Below are positions 32,553-44,465 of a stretch of 64,000 nt of DNA, piece after piece. The stretch comes from Apoderus coryli (Eukaryota; Arthropoda; Insecta; Coleoptera; Attelabidae). Under the pieces are notes generated by a model. The model did no database searches. It was given only the letters and a program-made list of their open reading frames with translations, and was not told the DNA's origin. The stretch is taken from NCBI GenBank assembly GCA_911728435.2, contig OU452211.1:11328428-11392427 (forward strand), read 5' to 3'. Within the stretch, counting starts at the first letter, position 1, and the number at the start of each line of letters is the position of its first letter. The position numbers and the translations under genes are program-made.

Positions 32553-33750
32553 AAAAAAAAGTGTCCCGCTTTAGAACAGAATCCTTAAAAGAAAAAGAAC
32601 AAATAGTTTAGTTTTATTAAAGTACCAAACAATTTGTGACATGCATGTAGACCACTCGGTATAATATCTTGCTCAGGCAATAGCACATTAAAATTTATAT
32701 TATATAATTTTAACTAATATCTATATAAGCGACGTGTAAAATTTAAGTTAACCTCGTTCATAAATATAGAAGAATACGTAATTAATCAAACATATATTAT
32801 TTCCTCGAAATTTTCCCTGATATTTGTTGGTACAGTGTAGTACAAGATTTTGAAGGATTTCTATGAAAAGATTTGCACTACTATTATTGAAATCGATTTC
32901 TGTGGACTTGGGTTTACGACGTTTTGTATTTGTTCTATTGATTAATTTAAATTATTGTCGAAACCGAATAAGGTTTATTATTATGGAAATACAGACAACT
33001 GGGTTCCGTTAAGTACAGTAAATTCAACTCGCATTTATAAAATATAGTAATATTCGAATGTTTACATTTAGTTTGAAAGACACTGTATAAAACTTGTGAA
33101 CCTGTGAAGTACTGTATTTTGTTTAAAGTTGTAAAGTAACATATGACCTAGATCACAAGTCGTGTCTGTTAATTAACTGTTATAATACTGCACTTCTCTA
33201 ATACGAATATTTCCGGCATATTTTGATAAGTACCCGTAATTAGATATACGTAAGTATTTTATATACGGGGTACACTAATAAATGAACAAACAAAATTTAA
33301 TAAAAGTATCATAAAAACAATGTTGAAAAGCTGACATTTTAAGGAATGCTGTTCAACATACTTTTAAGCGAAAAATATTGTGCTGGATCTATCTGTGTTC
33401 TGGTCAAGGCAAAAGTCCTGCATTGTAGCATTGAGTGACACTTAGAGTATATTTTTTTCAGGACAATTTCGGAAAGTCTTGAACTCGTGATCGTTGAATT
33501 AAAACCGAATAATTTTGCACAAAAACATCATTCGCTTAAAGTTGCGCAACAACAGTTATAAAAATTTGAAGAAGTTATTCTCTGCCATCCTTTATAAGAA
33601 AAATATCAAATAAAATTGGCATCTACAGCATGGTCGTTCAGTTTTAATAGCAATAATGAAATATATTCATATTTCCTGATTAGATTACTTGGAGAAGTAG
33701 ACGATTTTTAAAATATAAAATCCTTTAGGTTAGGTGACTCTTGTGTTTGT
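32553..33750. other. Non-coding spacer
   Basis: AT-rich with no supported coding frame. Nothing specific is recognised. Confidence 0.4.
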
Positions 33751-36700
33751 GTTGTTCTGATGACTTTTGAAGACTTCTAAACCTCATAAACGACGTTCTG
33801 AAGACTTCTGAATGTCATAAACGACGTTCTGAATAATTCTAAACGTCACAACAGACGTTCTGAAGACTTCAAAACGTTATTAACGGTGCAACAACGTTCT
33901 GAAAATTTTTGAAGAATTCTTGACATCTTAAACACAATTCTGAAGACTATTGAGAACATTTGAATGTTATAAACGTTGTTGTGGAAACTTCTAAACGTCA
34001 TAAACGACGTTCTGATGACTTTTGAAGATTTCTAAACGTCATAGCAGACGTTCTCAAGACTTCAAAACGTTATTAACGGTGCAACAACGTTCTGAAAATT
34101 TTTGAAGAATTCTTGACATCTTAAACACAATTCTGAAGACTATTGAGAACATTTGAATGTTATAAACGTTGTTGTGGAAACTTCTAAACGTCATAAACGA
34201 CGTTCTGATGACTTTTGAAGATTTCTAAACGTCATAGCAGACGTTCTGAAGACTTCAAAACGTTATTAACGGTGCAACAACGTTCTGAAAATTTTTGAAA
34301 AGTTCTTGACATCTTAAACACAATTCTGAGGACTATTGAGAACATGTGAATGTTATAAACGTCGTTGTGGAAACTTCTAAACGTCATAAACGACGTTCTG
34401 ATGACTTTTGAAGATTTCTAAACGTCATAAACGACGTTCTGATGACTTTTGAAGATTTCTAAACGTCATAGCAGACGTTCTGAAGACTTCAAAACGTTAT
34501 AAACGGTGCAACAACGTTCTGAAAATTTTTGAAAAGTTCTTGACATCTTAAACACAATTCTGTAGACTATTGAGAACATTTGAATGTTATATAAACGTCG
34601 TTGTGGAAACTTCTAAACGTCATAAACGACGTTCTGATGACTTTTGAAGATATCTAAACCTCATAAACGACGTTTTGAAGACTTCAAAACGTTATAAACG
34701 GTGCAACAACGTTCTGAAAATTTTTCAAGAGTTCTTGACATCTTAAACACAATTCTGAAGACTATTGAGAACATTTGAATGTTATAAACGTTGTTGTGGA
34801 AACTTCTAAACGTCATAAACGACGTTCTGATGACTTTTGAAGATTTCTAAACCTCATAAACGACGTTCTGAAGATTTCTAAACGTCATAACAGACATTCT
34901 GAAGACTTCAAAACGTTATTAACGGTGCAACAACGTTCTGAAAATTTTTGAAGAGTTCTTGACATCTAAAACACAATTCTGAAGACTATTGAGAACATTT
35001 GAATGTTATAAACGTTGTTGTGGAAACTTCAGAACGTCATAAACGACGTTTTGATGACTTTTGAAGATTTCTAAACCTCATAAACGACGTTTTGAAGACT
35101 TCAACACGTTATAAACGTTGCAACAACGTTCTGAAAATTTTTCAAGAGTTCTTGACATCTTAAACACAATTCTGAAGACTATTGAGAACATTCGAATGTT
35201 ACAAACGTTGTTGTGGAAACTTCAGAACGTTATAAACGACGTTCTGATGACTTTTGAAGATTTCTAAACGTCATAGCAGACGTTCTGAAGACTTCAAAAC
35301 GTTATAAACGGTGTAACAACGTTCTGAAAATTTTTGAAGAGTTGTTGACATCTTAAACACAATTCTGAAGACTATTGAGAACATTTGAATGTTATAAACG
35401 TTGTTGTGGAAACTTTTAAACGTCATAAACGACGTTCTGATGACTTTTGAAGATTTCTAAACCTCATAAACGACGTTCTGAATAATTCTAAACGTCACAA
35501 CAGACGTTCTGAAGACTTCAAAACGTTATTAACGGTGCAACAACGTTCTGAAAATTTTTGAAGAGTTCTTGACATCTAAAACACAATTCTGAAGACTATT
35601 GAGAACATTTGAATGTTATAAACGTCGTTGTGGAGGCTTCTAAACGTCATAAACGACGTTCTGATGATTTTTGAAGATTTCTAAACCTCATAAACGATGT
35701 TCTGAAGATTTCTAAACGTCATAACAGAGGTTTTGCAGACTTCAAAACGTTATAAACGGTGCAACAACGTTCTGAAAATGTTTGAAGAGTTCTTGACATC
35801 TTAAACACAATTCTGAAGACTATTGAGAACATTTGAATGTTATAAACGTTGTTGTGGAAACTTCTAAACGTCATAAACGACGTTCTGATGACTTTTGAAG
35901 ATTTCTAAACCTCATAAACGACGTTCTGAAGATTTCTAAACGTCATAACAGACATTCTGAAGACTTCAAAACGTTATTAACGGTGCAACAACGTTCTGAA
36001 AATTTTTGAAGAGTTCTTGACATCTAAAACACAATTCTGAAGACTATTGAGAACATTTGAATGTTATAAACGTTGTTGTGGAAACTTCAGAACGTCATAA
36101 ACGACGTTTTGATGACTTTTGAAGATTTCTAAACCTCATAAACGACGTTTTGAAGACTTCAACACGTTATAAACGTTGCAACAACGTTCTGAAAATTTTT
36201 CAAGAGTTCTTGACATCTTAAACACAATTCTGAAGACTATTGAGAACATTCGAATGTTACAAACGTTGTTGTGGAAACTTCAGAACGTTATAAACGACGT
36301 TCTGATGACTTTTGAAGATTTCTAAACGTCATAGCAGACGTTCTGAAGACTTCAAAACGTTATAAACGGTGTAACAACGTTCTGAAAATTTTTGAAGAGT
36401 TGTTGACATCTTAAACACAATTCTGAAGACTATTGAGAACATTTGAATGTTATAAACGTTGTTGTGGAAACTTCTAAACGTCATAAACGACGTTCTGATG
36501 ACTTTTGAAGATTTCTAAACCTCATAAACGACGTTCTGAAGATTTCTAAACGTCATAACAGACATTCTGAAGACTTCAAAACGTTATTAACGGTGCAACA
36601 ACGTTCTGAAAATTTTTGAAGAGTTCTTGACATCTAAAACACAATTCTGAAGACTATTGAGAACATTTGAATGTTATAAACGTCGTTGTGGAGGCTTCTA

Positions 36701-38904
36701 AACGTCATAAACGACGTTCTGATGATTTTTGAAGATTTCTAAACCTCATAAACGATGTTCTGAAGATTTCTAAACGTCATAACAGAGGTTTTGCAGACTT
36801 CAAAACGTTATAAACGGTGCAACAACGTTCTGAAAATGTTTGAAGAGTTCTTGACATCTTAAACACAATTCTGAAGACTATTGAGAACATTTGAATGTTA
36901 TAAACGTTGTTGTGGAAACTTCTAAACGTCATAAACGATGTTCTGATGACTTTTGAAGATTTCTAAACCTCATAAATGACGTTCTGAAGATTTCTAAACG
37001 TCATAACAGACATTCTGAAGACTTCAAAACGTTATTAACGGTGCAACAACGTTCTGAAAATTTTTTAAGAGCTCTTGACATCTTAAACACAATTCTGAAG
37101 ACTATTGAGAACATTTGAATGTTATAAACGTCGTTGTGGAAACTTCAGAACGTCATAAACGACGTTCTGATGACTTTTGAAGATTTCTAAACGTCATAGC
37201 AGACGTTCTGAAGACTTCAAACCGTTATAAACGGTGCAACAACGTTCTGAAAATTTTTGAAGACTTCTTGACATCTTAAACACAATTCTGAAGACTATTG
37301 AGAACATATGAATGTTATAAACGTCGTTGTGGAAACTTCAGAACGTCATAAACGACGTTCTGATGACTTTTGAAGATTTCTAAACGCCGTAACAGACATT
37401 CTGAAGACTTCAAAACGTTATTAACGGTGCAACAACGTTCTGAAAATTTTTTAAGAGCTCTTGACATCTTAAACACAATTCTGAAGACTATTGAGAACAT
37501 TTGAATGTTATAAACGTCGTTGTGGAAACTTCAGAACGTCATAAACGACGTTCTGATGACTTTTGAAGATTTCTAAACGTCATAGCAGACGTTCTGAAGA
37601 CTTCAAACCGTTATAAACGGTGCAACAACGTTCTGAAAATTTTTGAAGACTTCTTGACATCTTAAACACAATTCTGAAGACTATTGAGAACATATGAATG
37701 TTATAAACGTCGTTGTGGAAACTTCAGAACGTCATAAACGACGTTCTGATGACTTTTGAAGATTTCTAAACGCCATAACAGACATTCTGAAGACTTCAAA
37801 ACGTTATTAACGGTGCAACAACGTTCTGAAAATTTTTTAAGAGCTCTTGACATCTTAAACACAATTCTGAAGACTATTGAGAACATTTGAATGTTATAAA
37901 CGTTGTTGTGGAAACTTCTAAACGTCATAAACGACGTTCTGATGACTTTTGAAGATTTCTAAACCTCATAAATGACGTTCTGAAGATTTCTAAACGTCAT
38001 AACAGACATTCTGAAGACTTCAAAACGTTATTAACGGTGCAACAACGTTCTGAAAATTTTTTAAGAGCTCTTGACATCTTAAACACAATTCTGAAGACTA
38101 TTGAGAACATTTGAATGTTATAAACGTCGTTGTGGAAACTTCAGAACGTCATAAACGACGTTCTGATGACTTTTGAAGATTTCTAAACGTCATAGCAGAC
38201 GTTCTGAAGACTTCAAACCGTTATAAACGGTGCAACAACGTTCTGAAAATTTTTGAAGACTTCTTGACATCTTAAACACAATTCTGAAGACTATTGAGAA
38301 CATATGAATGTTATAAACGTCGTTGTGGAAACTTCAGAACGTCATAAACGACGTTCTGATGACTTTTGAAGATTTCTAAACGCCATAACAGACATTCTGA
38401 AGACTTCAAAACGTTATTAACGGTGCAACAACGTTCTGAAAATTTTTTAAGAGCTCTTGACATCTTAAACACAATTCTGAAGACTATTGATGACGACGTT
38501 CTGATGACTTTTGAAGATTTCTAAACGTTATAGCAGACGTTCTGAAGACTTCAAAACGTTATAAACGGTGCAACAACGTTCTGAAAATTTTTGAAGAGTT
38601 CTTGACATCTTAAACACAATTCTGTAGACTATTGAGAACATTTGAATGTTATAAACGTCGTTGTGGAAACTTCTAAACGTCATAAACGACGTTCTGATGA
38701 CTTTTGAAGATTTCTAAATGTCATAGCAGACGTTCTGAAGACTTCAAACCGATATAAACGGTGCAACAACGTTCTGAAAATTTTTGAAGAGTTCTTGACA
38801 TCTTAAACACAATTCTGAAGACTATTGAGAACATTTGAATGTTATAAACGTCGTTGTGGAAACTTCAGAACGTCATAAACGACGTTCTGATGACTTTTGA
38901 AGAT
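33751..38904. repeat. 5.1-kb satellite, about 193-bp unit, with higher-order repeats
   Basis: The GTTGTGGAAACTTC landmark recurs every 193 bases in simple units (33978, 34171, 34364) and at about 236 where an extra 43-base block is present. Larger periods are also visible: two stretches match at an offset of 1058 bases (35033 with 36091; 35689 with 36747), and dimers of 386 bases near 37302 and 37688. Each unit holds short hairpins such as AACGTC-ATAAAC-GACGTT and many ACGTT words. The array ends at a rearranged unit near 38490 and stops at 38904. Open frames inside it are periodic and not genes. Confidence 0.95.
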
Positions 38905-41193
38905 CTATTCGGTATTATATGTAGTGATATTTAAAATACATTAAACAAGGATGGCGAATATTACATAAATTATTATAATATAAAATATGGTTAATTTGTT
39001 GTTGTAAAAGTACCAGAAAACAATAAAAACAACATAAATAAAATCCGAAGCATTTTATTGCACATCATTTTGGAAATTTCACGATATAAATGATTACCAA
39101 GTACCGTCAGCGCATACTACTTTTACTGTTTAAATGATAAAATATGAATAATGTTATTAAAATAATGTTATTAAACCATAAAGTGAATGTTTAATGGTAA
39201 ACATGCCATCAGTCGAAATCACGACATTTAAAACCGGAAGAAGGAAAACGGAAATGATGCTCAAGTCATCAATGCGTAAAAAAATCGCTTAAGAAATCAT
39301 GAAACATTTTTCACGAAAATTATGTATTTTATTTGATACGAAAAGTAAACAAAATAGTACGTTGTTAAAGTAAAAGCTTTTTGGTAAATAGTAGTCATTG
39401 GTCAATGTTATTCAGTTAAATAACATGTTATTATTATTTGTTTCAATTTGTTTTATTTTATGGACTGGTAGACATATCCTAATTTCGAAGATCTTTAATT
39501 TTAGCTTCTAATATATAGGGTGTTCCATTTAAAATTTAAGTTATAATTAATGTTTGAATTTTGCAAACTAAATTGTTTAATTATTAATAATTCTAATAGA
39601 TACTACATCAGAAACGCTCTTTTGTATTTAAAAATCCATACCAATTCAGTCAAAATTATTTATGTAAATAAAAATGAGAGAAAAACGAAAGAAAGAACAA
39701 ACGTAATATAGTAAATAAATAAAATATAGGTCGACAAGGCCGGACAGTTATAAACACATTACATAATGTTAAACGAATTAACATCGAACAAATTTCACTA
39801 AGTATATAAGTATGACAGTACTGGTGTTGATTGTGTTGGCTTGATTGGAATTTTCTGTTGGAGATATGAAGAAATTTATACAGAGTGATATTAAATATAC
39901 CCTTGGCTAAAAAACAGTGAAAGGTTGACAGAACATTATCCGCTAACATTTCTCATAAACCTTTGACCAAATGCTTGATAGTTCTTTCAATATAAACGAC
40001 CATAAAACTCATCTTTAAACTTTAAGAAATTTCAAATTTGTAGACTTCAATATCAGTGTTCCTTTCTAATAGACTAACTATTACTTTGAAATATGTGACA
40101 TCTCTAATTAATACTTATAAGAAAAGGAAAAAGTATTCATCTCGAGGTTTAAATCATTATAAAAAGTGAAGGTATACCTTTCTTTCAAATGATTACCAAT
40201 CTAATACCTACCTAATTATACGTTTAGGATAAAATGATTAAAGTTAAAATTTTCAGCCGAACAAGTAGATATAGTTCTGCATGACTTCCTATATTAGAAA
40301 AGTATTTTGAATTTTGTAGAAGGTTAAACAAAAGTGTAACATTATATATATAAATTGAGTTAAACCGAATATCTTTAAGACCCAATCGTTTGTTCAAAGG
40401 AGTTTTAGTTGAAGGTTAAAGCAAAACCTTTTGAGTGTTGTTAAATTACTTGGTCGTAACATCACATATTATAAACGATAACAGACTAAACATGGTGCCA
40501 CGTATATGTTGAATATGGTGTATCGGACCTTCGAACTCTAAGTTTGAAGAGTTTTGGAAATGTTGCAAAAATAAAATGTAATGAACAACAATGGACACAA
40601 ATTCAGAAGATTTCTAAAGCATCCTTTAGATTGATATGGCCATGCAAAATTCCGAGAACACTGATCATATGAGTTCTGGATTTCCCTCATAAAAAACCCT
40701 ATATATATCTTGACACCCTTGGTAGGTATTTATCATTTTATTCAATTCTGCATACTTTTTGTTCTGTAAATGAGACTTCATTTATTTAGACCTTTGGAAT
40801 AGCATCTTTCAACTGTGGTTTTGAAATGTATACTGGTGAAACTGATCCTTAACAAGTGGATCCCCCAAACCAAATTCTATAACGAAATAAATCTATACTT
40901 TTGACCGTCACTGTATATAAACATAATGTGTCTATGTATGTTCGTATTCAAATAATTTCTCTTACAATTTAATTGTTATCTAAACCAAAATTTCAATAGA
41001 CTGATTTGGCCTGAATGTTTCGAACATTTCTGATTTTTCCAACAAATTGCCAAATAAAAGAGAGAATTAATTTAATTTATTAGAACCATGCCATACTTTT
41101 TTATAAAAGATTACTTTCCCTATTCTTAATGTAAAAAAAAAGTTTCAAAATCTAATTCACTCCCGCATTCTTGTCAGAACAAATGTTAACCAA
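38905..41193. other. Non-coding spacer
   Basis: No gene recognised on either strand. The stretch ending CTTTTGACCGTCACTGTA near 40915 resembles one end of a Tc1/mariner element, but I did not find its partner. Confidence 0.4.
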
Positions 41194-41201
41194 GTAATAA
41201 T

Positions 41202-41360
41202 CAGGTCCGTCAAGAGGGGGAAACTGGGGGACAAATTCCCGGGACCCTTAAAGCCCAGGGTCGCGGGTTCATAGATATTATAACTATTTAGTTTTTCACT
41301 TTGAAAACTTATAAGGACGCGAAAGGCTAAATAGTCTCGGGGTCCCTCTTGGCTGCCCTG
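41202..41360. mobile_element. Small hAT MITE with perfect 8-bp target duplication
   Basis: GTAATAAT occurs directly on both sides (41194-41201 and 41361-41368). The left end begins CAGGTCCGTCAAGAGGGGG and the right end reads, on the other strand, CAGGGCAGCCAAGAGGGACC, giving similar terminal inverted repeats. The size (159 bp), 8-bp duplication and CAGG ends fit a non-autonomous hAT element. It is GC-richer than its surroundings. Confidence 0.8.
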
Positions 41361-41642
41361 GTAATAATATGCTTTCATTGATTTCAATTATACGAAGGAA
41401 AATGACTTGATCATACCTGAAGCGACTGAAGGCCGCGAAAAACAAAGCTGTAAACAATAGACGTAGTTTGGTAAGAGACCTCAAGACAATGCCATTGATC
41501 CGAGAAGCAGTGACCTGCGTTACGAAACCAACCCTGACGAAGGAGTATATTGGAATGAAGATTCATGGTATGATAATATATTTCTTATTGTTTGTCTTCA
41601 TTCAGTAGTCGTAGTTAGGACTCAGGATACATCATAAAAACA

Positions 41643-41720
41643 GTTATTTATTTATTTATTATCTACCGATCTAAATAAACAATATTTATTGCCCAAGATT
41701 AGTATTATAATAAATTATTT
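41643..41720 (-). mobile_element. Probable LINE 3' tail remnant
   Basis: TTATTTATTTATTTATT followed by AATATTTATTGCCCAA is the reverse complement of the 3' end type seen at 4128-4164 (TTGGGCAATAAACGC followed by TTTATTTATT). No coding part is recognisable next to it. Confidence 0.45.
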
Positions 41721-43149
41721 AGTTCACATAAATTCACAGAGCATAGAAGGTTACATAAATTAAATTATATAAATTTTGCAATGTGTTGCATTAAAACATA
41801 ACTATAGAGAAATAAAATTATTAGAAAAAATAATTATTAGGATGTAACTAAATATAAATAATTATTGTGTTCTGTTTTGCTACTAAATCTTAACCTCGAT
41901 TTGTTAATTAATCCAAGAATGTGCAAATGTGTTTTTATACACATCCTTATTATTTAATATTTGCTCAAAGAAAACATCTCTATATAAATTTATGAATAAT
42001 TATAAACAAAAAAAACACCTTGATAGACTATGGTGATACTGTAGATAATTAAATGTTTAATTTCCATGCTTTTTAAAAATTCATTAGCCTGATTTCGACA
42101 GACACAGTTCACAAACGATGGTCGGACGAGAAGCAACAACTCTATCATTGCCTGCTCACGCTAGATGTCGCCAAAAACATCTTGTTATAATATCATTTGT
42201 TTTTTTGAACATTCTTTGTTAATTATAATACTATATGAGAGATTATTTGTTAAAGTAAAATGTTTTAAATGATGCAATTTTATAATTCAAAACAGTCGAA
42301 TGGTCCATTAGTCCTCTTAGGAGATCTTTAGATTTTTTCTGTGGGGACATTTAAAGTCTCTCTACAGTCCTCGGAAGGGGAGCGGTCGCAACGAAAATCT
42401 TTTTCACCATAGAACTCTAAATTTTGCTCTTCTTCTGTTCAAAACATAAATTCCGATATTATTTATTTGTGGTACTTGCAGAACAGATGGTGCCTTCCAA
42501 TATAACAAAGATACATCCCAGGAACAATACCAGTTGCTGGCTGTATGATGAAGAACATCAACATATGAAAGGGGAAATATTAAGGTAGGTTGCAAGTCTT
42601 GTAATAAACCATACCTACTCCTGAAAGTACACTTCCTCTAATTGAGGGTAGACTCACAAAAGAGAATAAAAATCACGCAATCCCAATGGTGACCCTCTAA
42701 TTTGAATCTCTCCTTTTGATTTGTCAATTTAAAGAGTCGGAATATTGACCGTGTTGCATTACAGAACTGATGACGAATCTTCACAGATTCCGAAGTCGTA
42801 GCAGTTTTTTTATTAAAATATTAATCTCCAAGAATAGAAGCAGTCCAGCCGTTTAGAAATTAAGTTTTAAATATTCATAACTATATAATATTTACAAATG
42901 GCGTTTCTTTTATTTATAGATATGGCTCGATATATGGGATTGGACTTCGTAACGATTCAAATATATGGCTCATGTTGTATTTCAATATAATATGCTGAGT
43001 TAATATACTCGTATAATACTTAATATGTTTTTACTTTAGTTTTAATAATTTGAATGTTGTTTCTTTTTTTAATACATTTGGTTTATATAAAGCTAATCAT
43101 TTTTGTTTTATTTCACATATACTTAAGTTTTTAAAACTTTAAAACGCTC
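41721..43149. other. Non-coding spacer with a hammerhead-like remnant
   Basis: No supported gene. Apart from the motif annotated at 42767-42798, nothing stands out. Confidence 0.4.
42767..42798 (+). ncRNA. Decayed hammerhead-ribozyme-like motif
   Basis: CTGATGA at 42767-42773 is followed by a perfect GAATCT/AGATTC hairpin (42775-42780 with 42785-42790, loop TCAC) and then CGAAGTCG. The active core would need GAAA directly after the hairpin; here it is GAAG, so two core bases seem lost. The overall shape matches hammerheads of Penelope-like elements. It is probably an inactive relic. Confidence 0.4.
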
Positions 43150-44462
43150 TCTCCTAATACTTTAATCCACCTCTTCAAACTTATGTGTTCCTGGTACGAA
43201 ATTGTGATGTTTAGAAAATGCAAATTTAGCAGAATGTGGCTCTCCTAATACATTGATTCACCTCTTAAAACTTATGTGTTCCTGGTACGAAATCTTGATT
43301 TTTAGAAAATGCAAATTTAGCAGAATGTAACTCTCCTAATACTTTAATTCACCTCTTCAAACTTATGTGTTCCTGGTACCAAATCGTGATTTTTAGAAAA
43401 TGCAAATTTAGCAGAATGTGGCTCCCCTAATACATTGATTCACCTCTTAAAACTTATGTGTTCCTGGTACGAAATCGTGATTTTTAGAAAATGCAAATTT
43501 AGCAGAATGCGGCTCCCCTAATACATTGATTCACCTCTTAAAACTTATGTGTTCCTGGTACGAAATCGTGATTTTTAGAAAATGCAAATTTAGCAGAATG
43601 CTCTCCTAATACTTTAATTCACCTCTTCAAACTTATGTGTTCCTGGTACCAAATCGTGATTTTTAGAAAATGCAAATTTAGCAGAATGTGGCTCCCCTAA
43701 TACATTGATTCACCTCTTAAAACTTATATGTTCCTGGTACGAAATCGTGATTTTTAGAAAATGCAAATTTAGCAGAATGCGGCTCTCCTAATACATTGCT
43801 TCACCTCTTAAAACTTATGTGTTCCTGGTACGAAATCGTGATTTTTAGAAAATGCAAATTTAACAGAATGTGGCTCTCCTAATACATTGATTCACCTCCT
43901 AAAACTTATGTGTTCCTGGTACGAAATCGTGATTTTTAGAAAATGCAAATTTAGCAGAATGTGGCTCTCCTAATACATTGCTTCACCTCTTAAAACTTAT
44001 GTGTTCCTCGTACGAAATCGTGATTTTTAGAAAATGCAAATTTAGCAGAATGTGGCTCTCCTAATACATTGATTCATCTCCTAAAACTTATGTGTTCCTG
44101 GTACGAAATCGTGATTTTTAGAAAATGCAAATTTAACAGAATGTGGCTCTCCTAATACATTAATTCACCTCTTCAAACTTATGTGTTCCTGGTACGAAAT
44201 CGTGATTTTTAGAAAATGCAAATTTAGCAGAATGCGGCTCTCCACATTGATTCACCTCTTCAAACTTATGTGTTCCTGGTACGAAATCGTGATTTTTAGA
44301 AAATGCAAATTTAGCAGAATGCGGCTCTCCACATTGATTCACCTCTTCAAACTTATGTGTTCCTGGTACGAAATCGTGATTTTTAGAAAATGCAAACTTA
44401 GCAGAATGCTCTCCTAATACATTGATTCACCTCTTCAAACTTCTGTATTTCTGGTACGAAAT
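43150..44462. repeat. 91-bp satellite, array 1 (about 14 copies)
   Basis: The landmark CCTCTT(C/A)AAACTTATGTG recurs every 91 bases (43170, 43261, 43352 and onward). The unit continues TTCCTGGTACGAAATCGTG, then GATTTTTAGAAAATGCAAAT and AGCAGAATG. A few units lack the CTAATA part and are shorter. The array runs directly into the 292-bp satellite. The same family reappears at 49195-49893. Confidence 0.95.
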
Positions 44463-44465
44463 CTC

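Noticed and set aside
34000..38880. CTGATGA words in the 193-bp satellite, as hammerheads
   Set aside because: They are followed by CTTTTGAAGA without a stem II or a GAAA core.
40890..40920. Tc1/mariner end CTTTTGACCGTCACTGTA
   Set aside because: No matching opposite end was found within a plausible distance.
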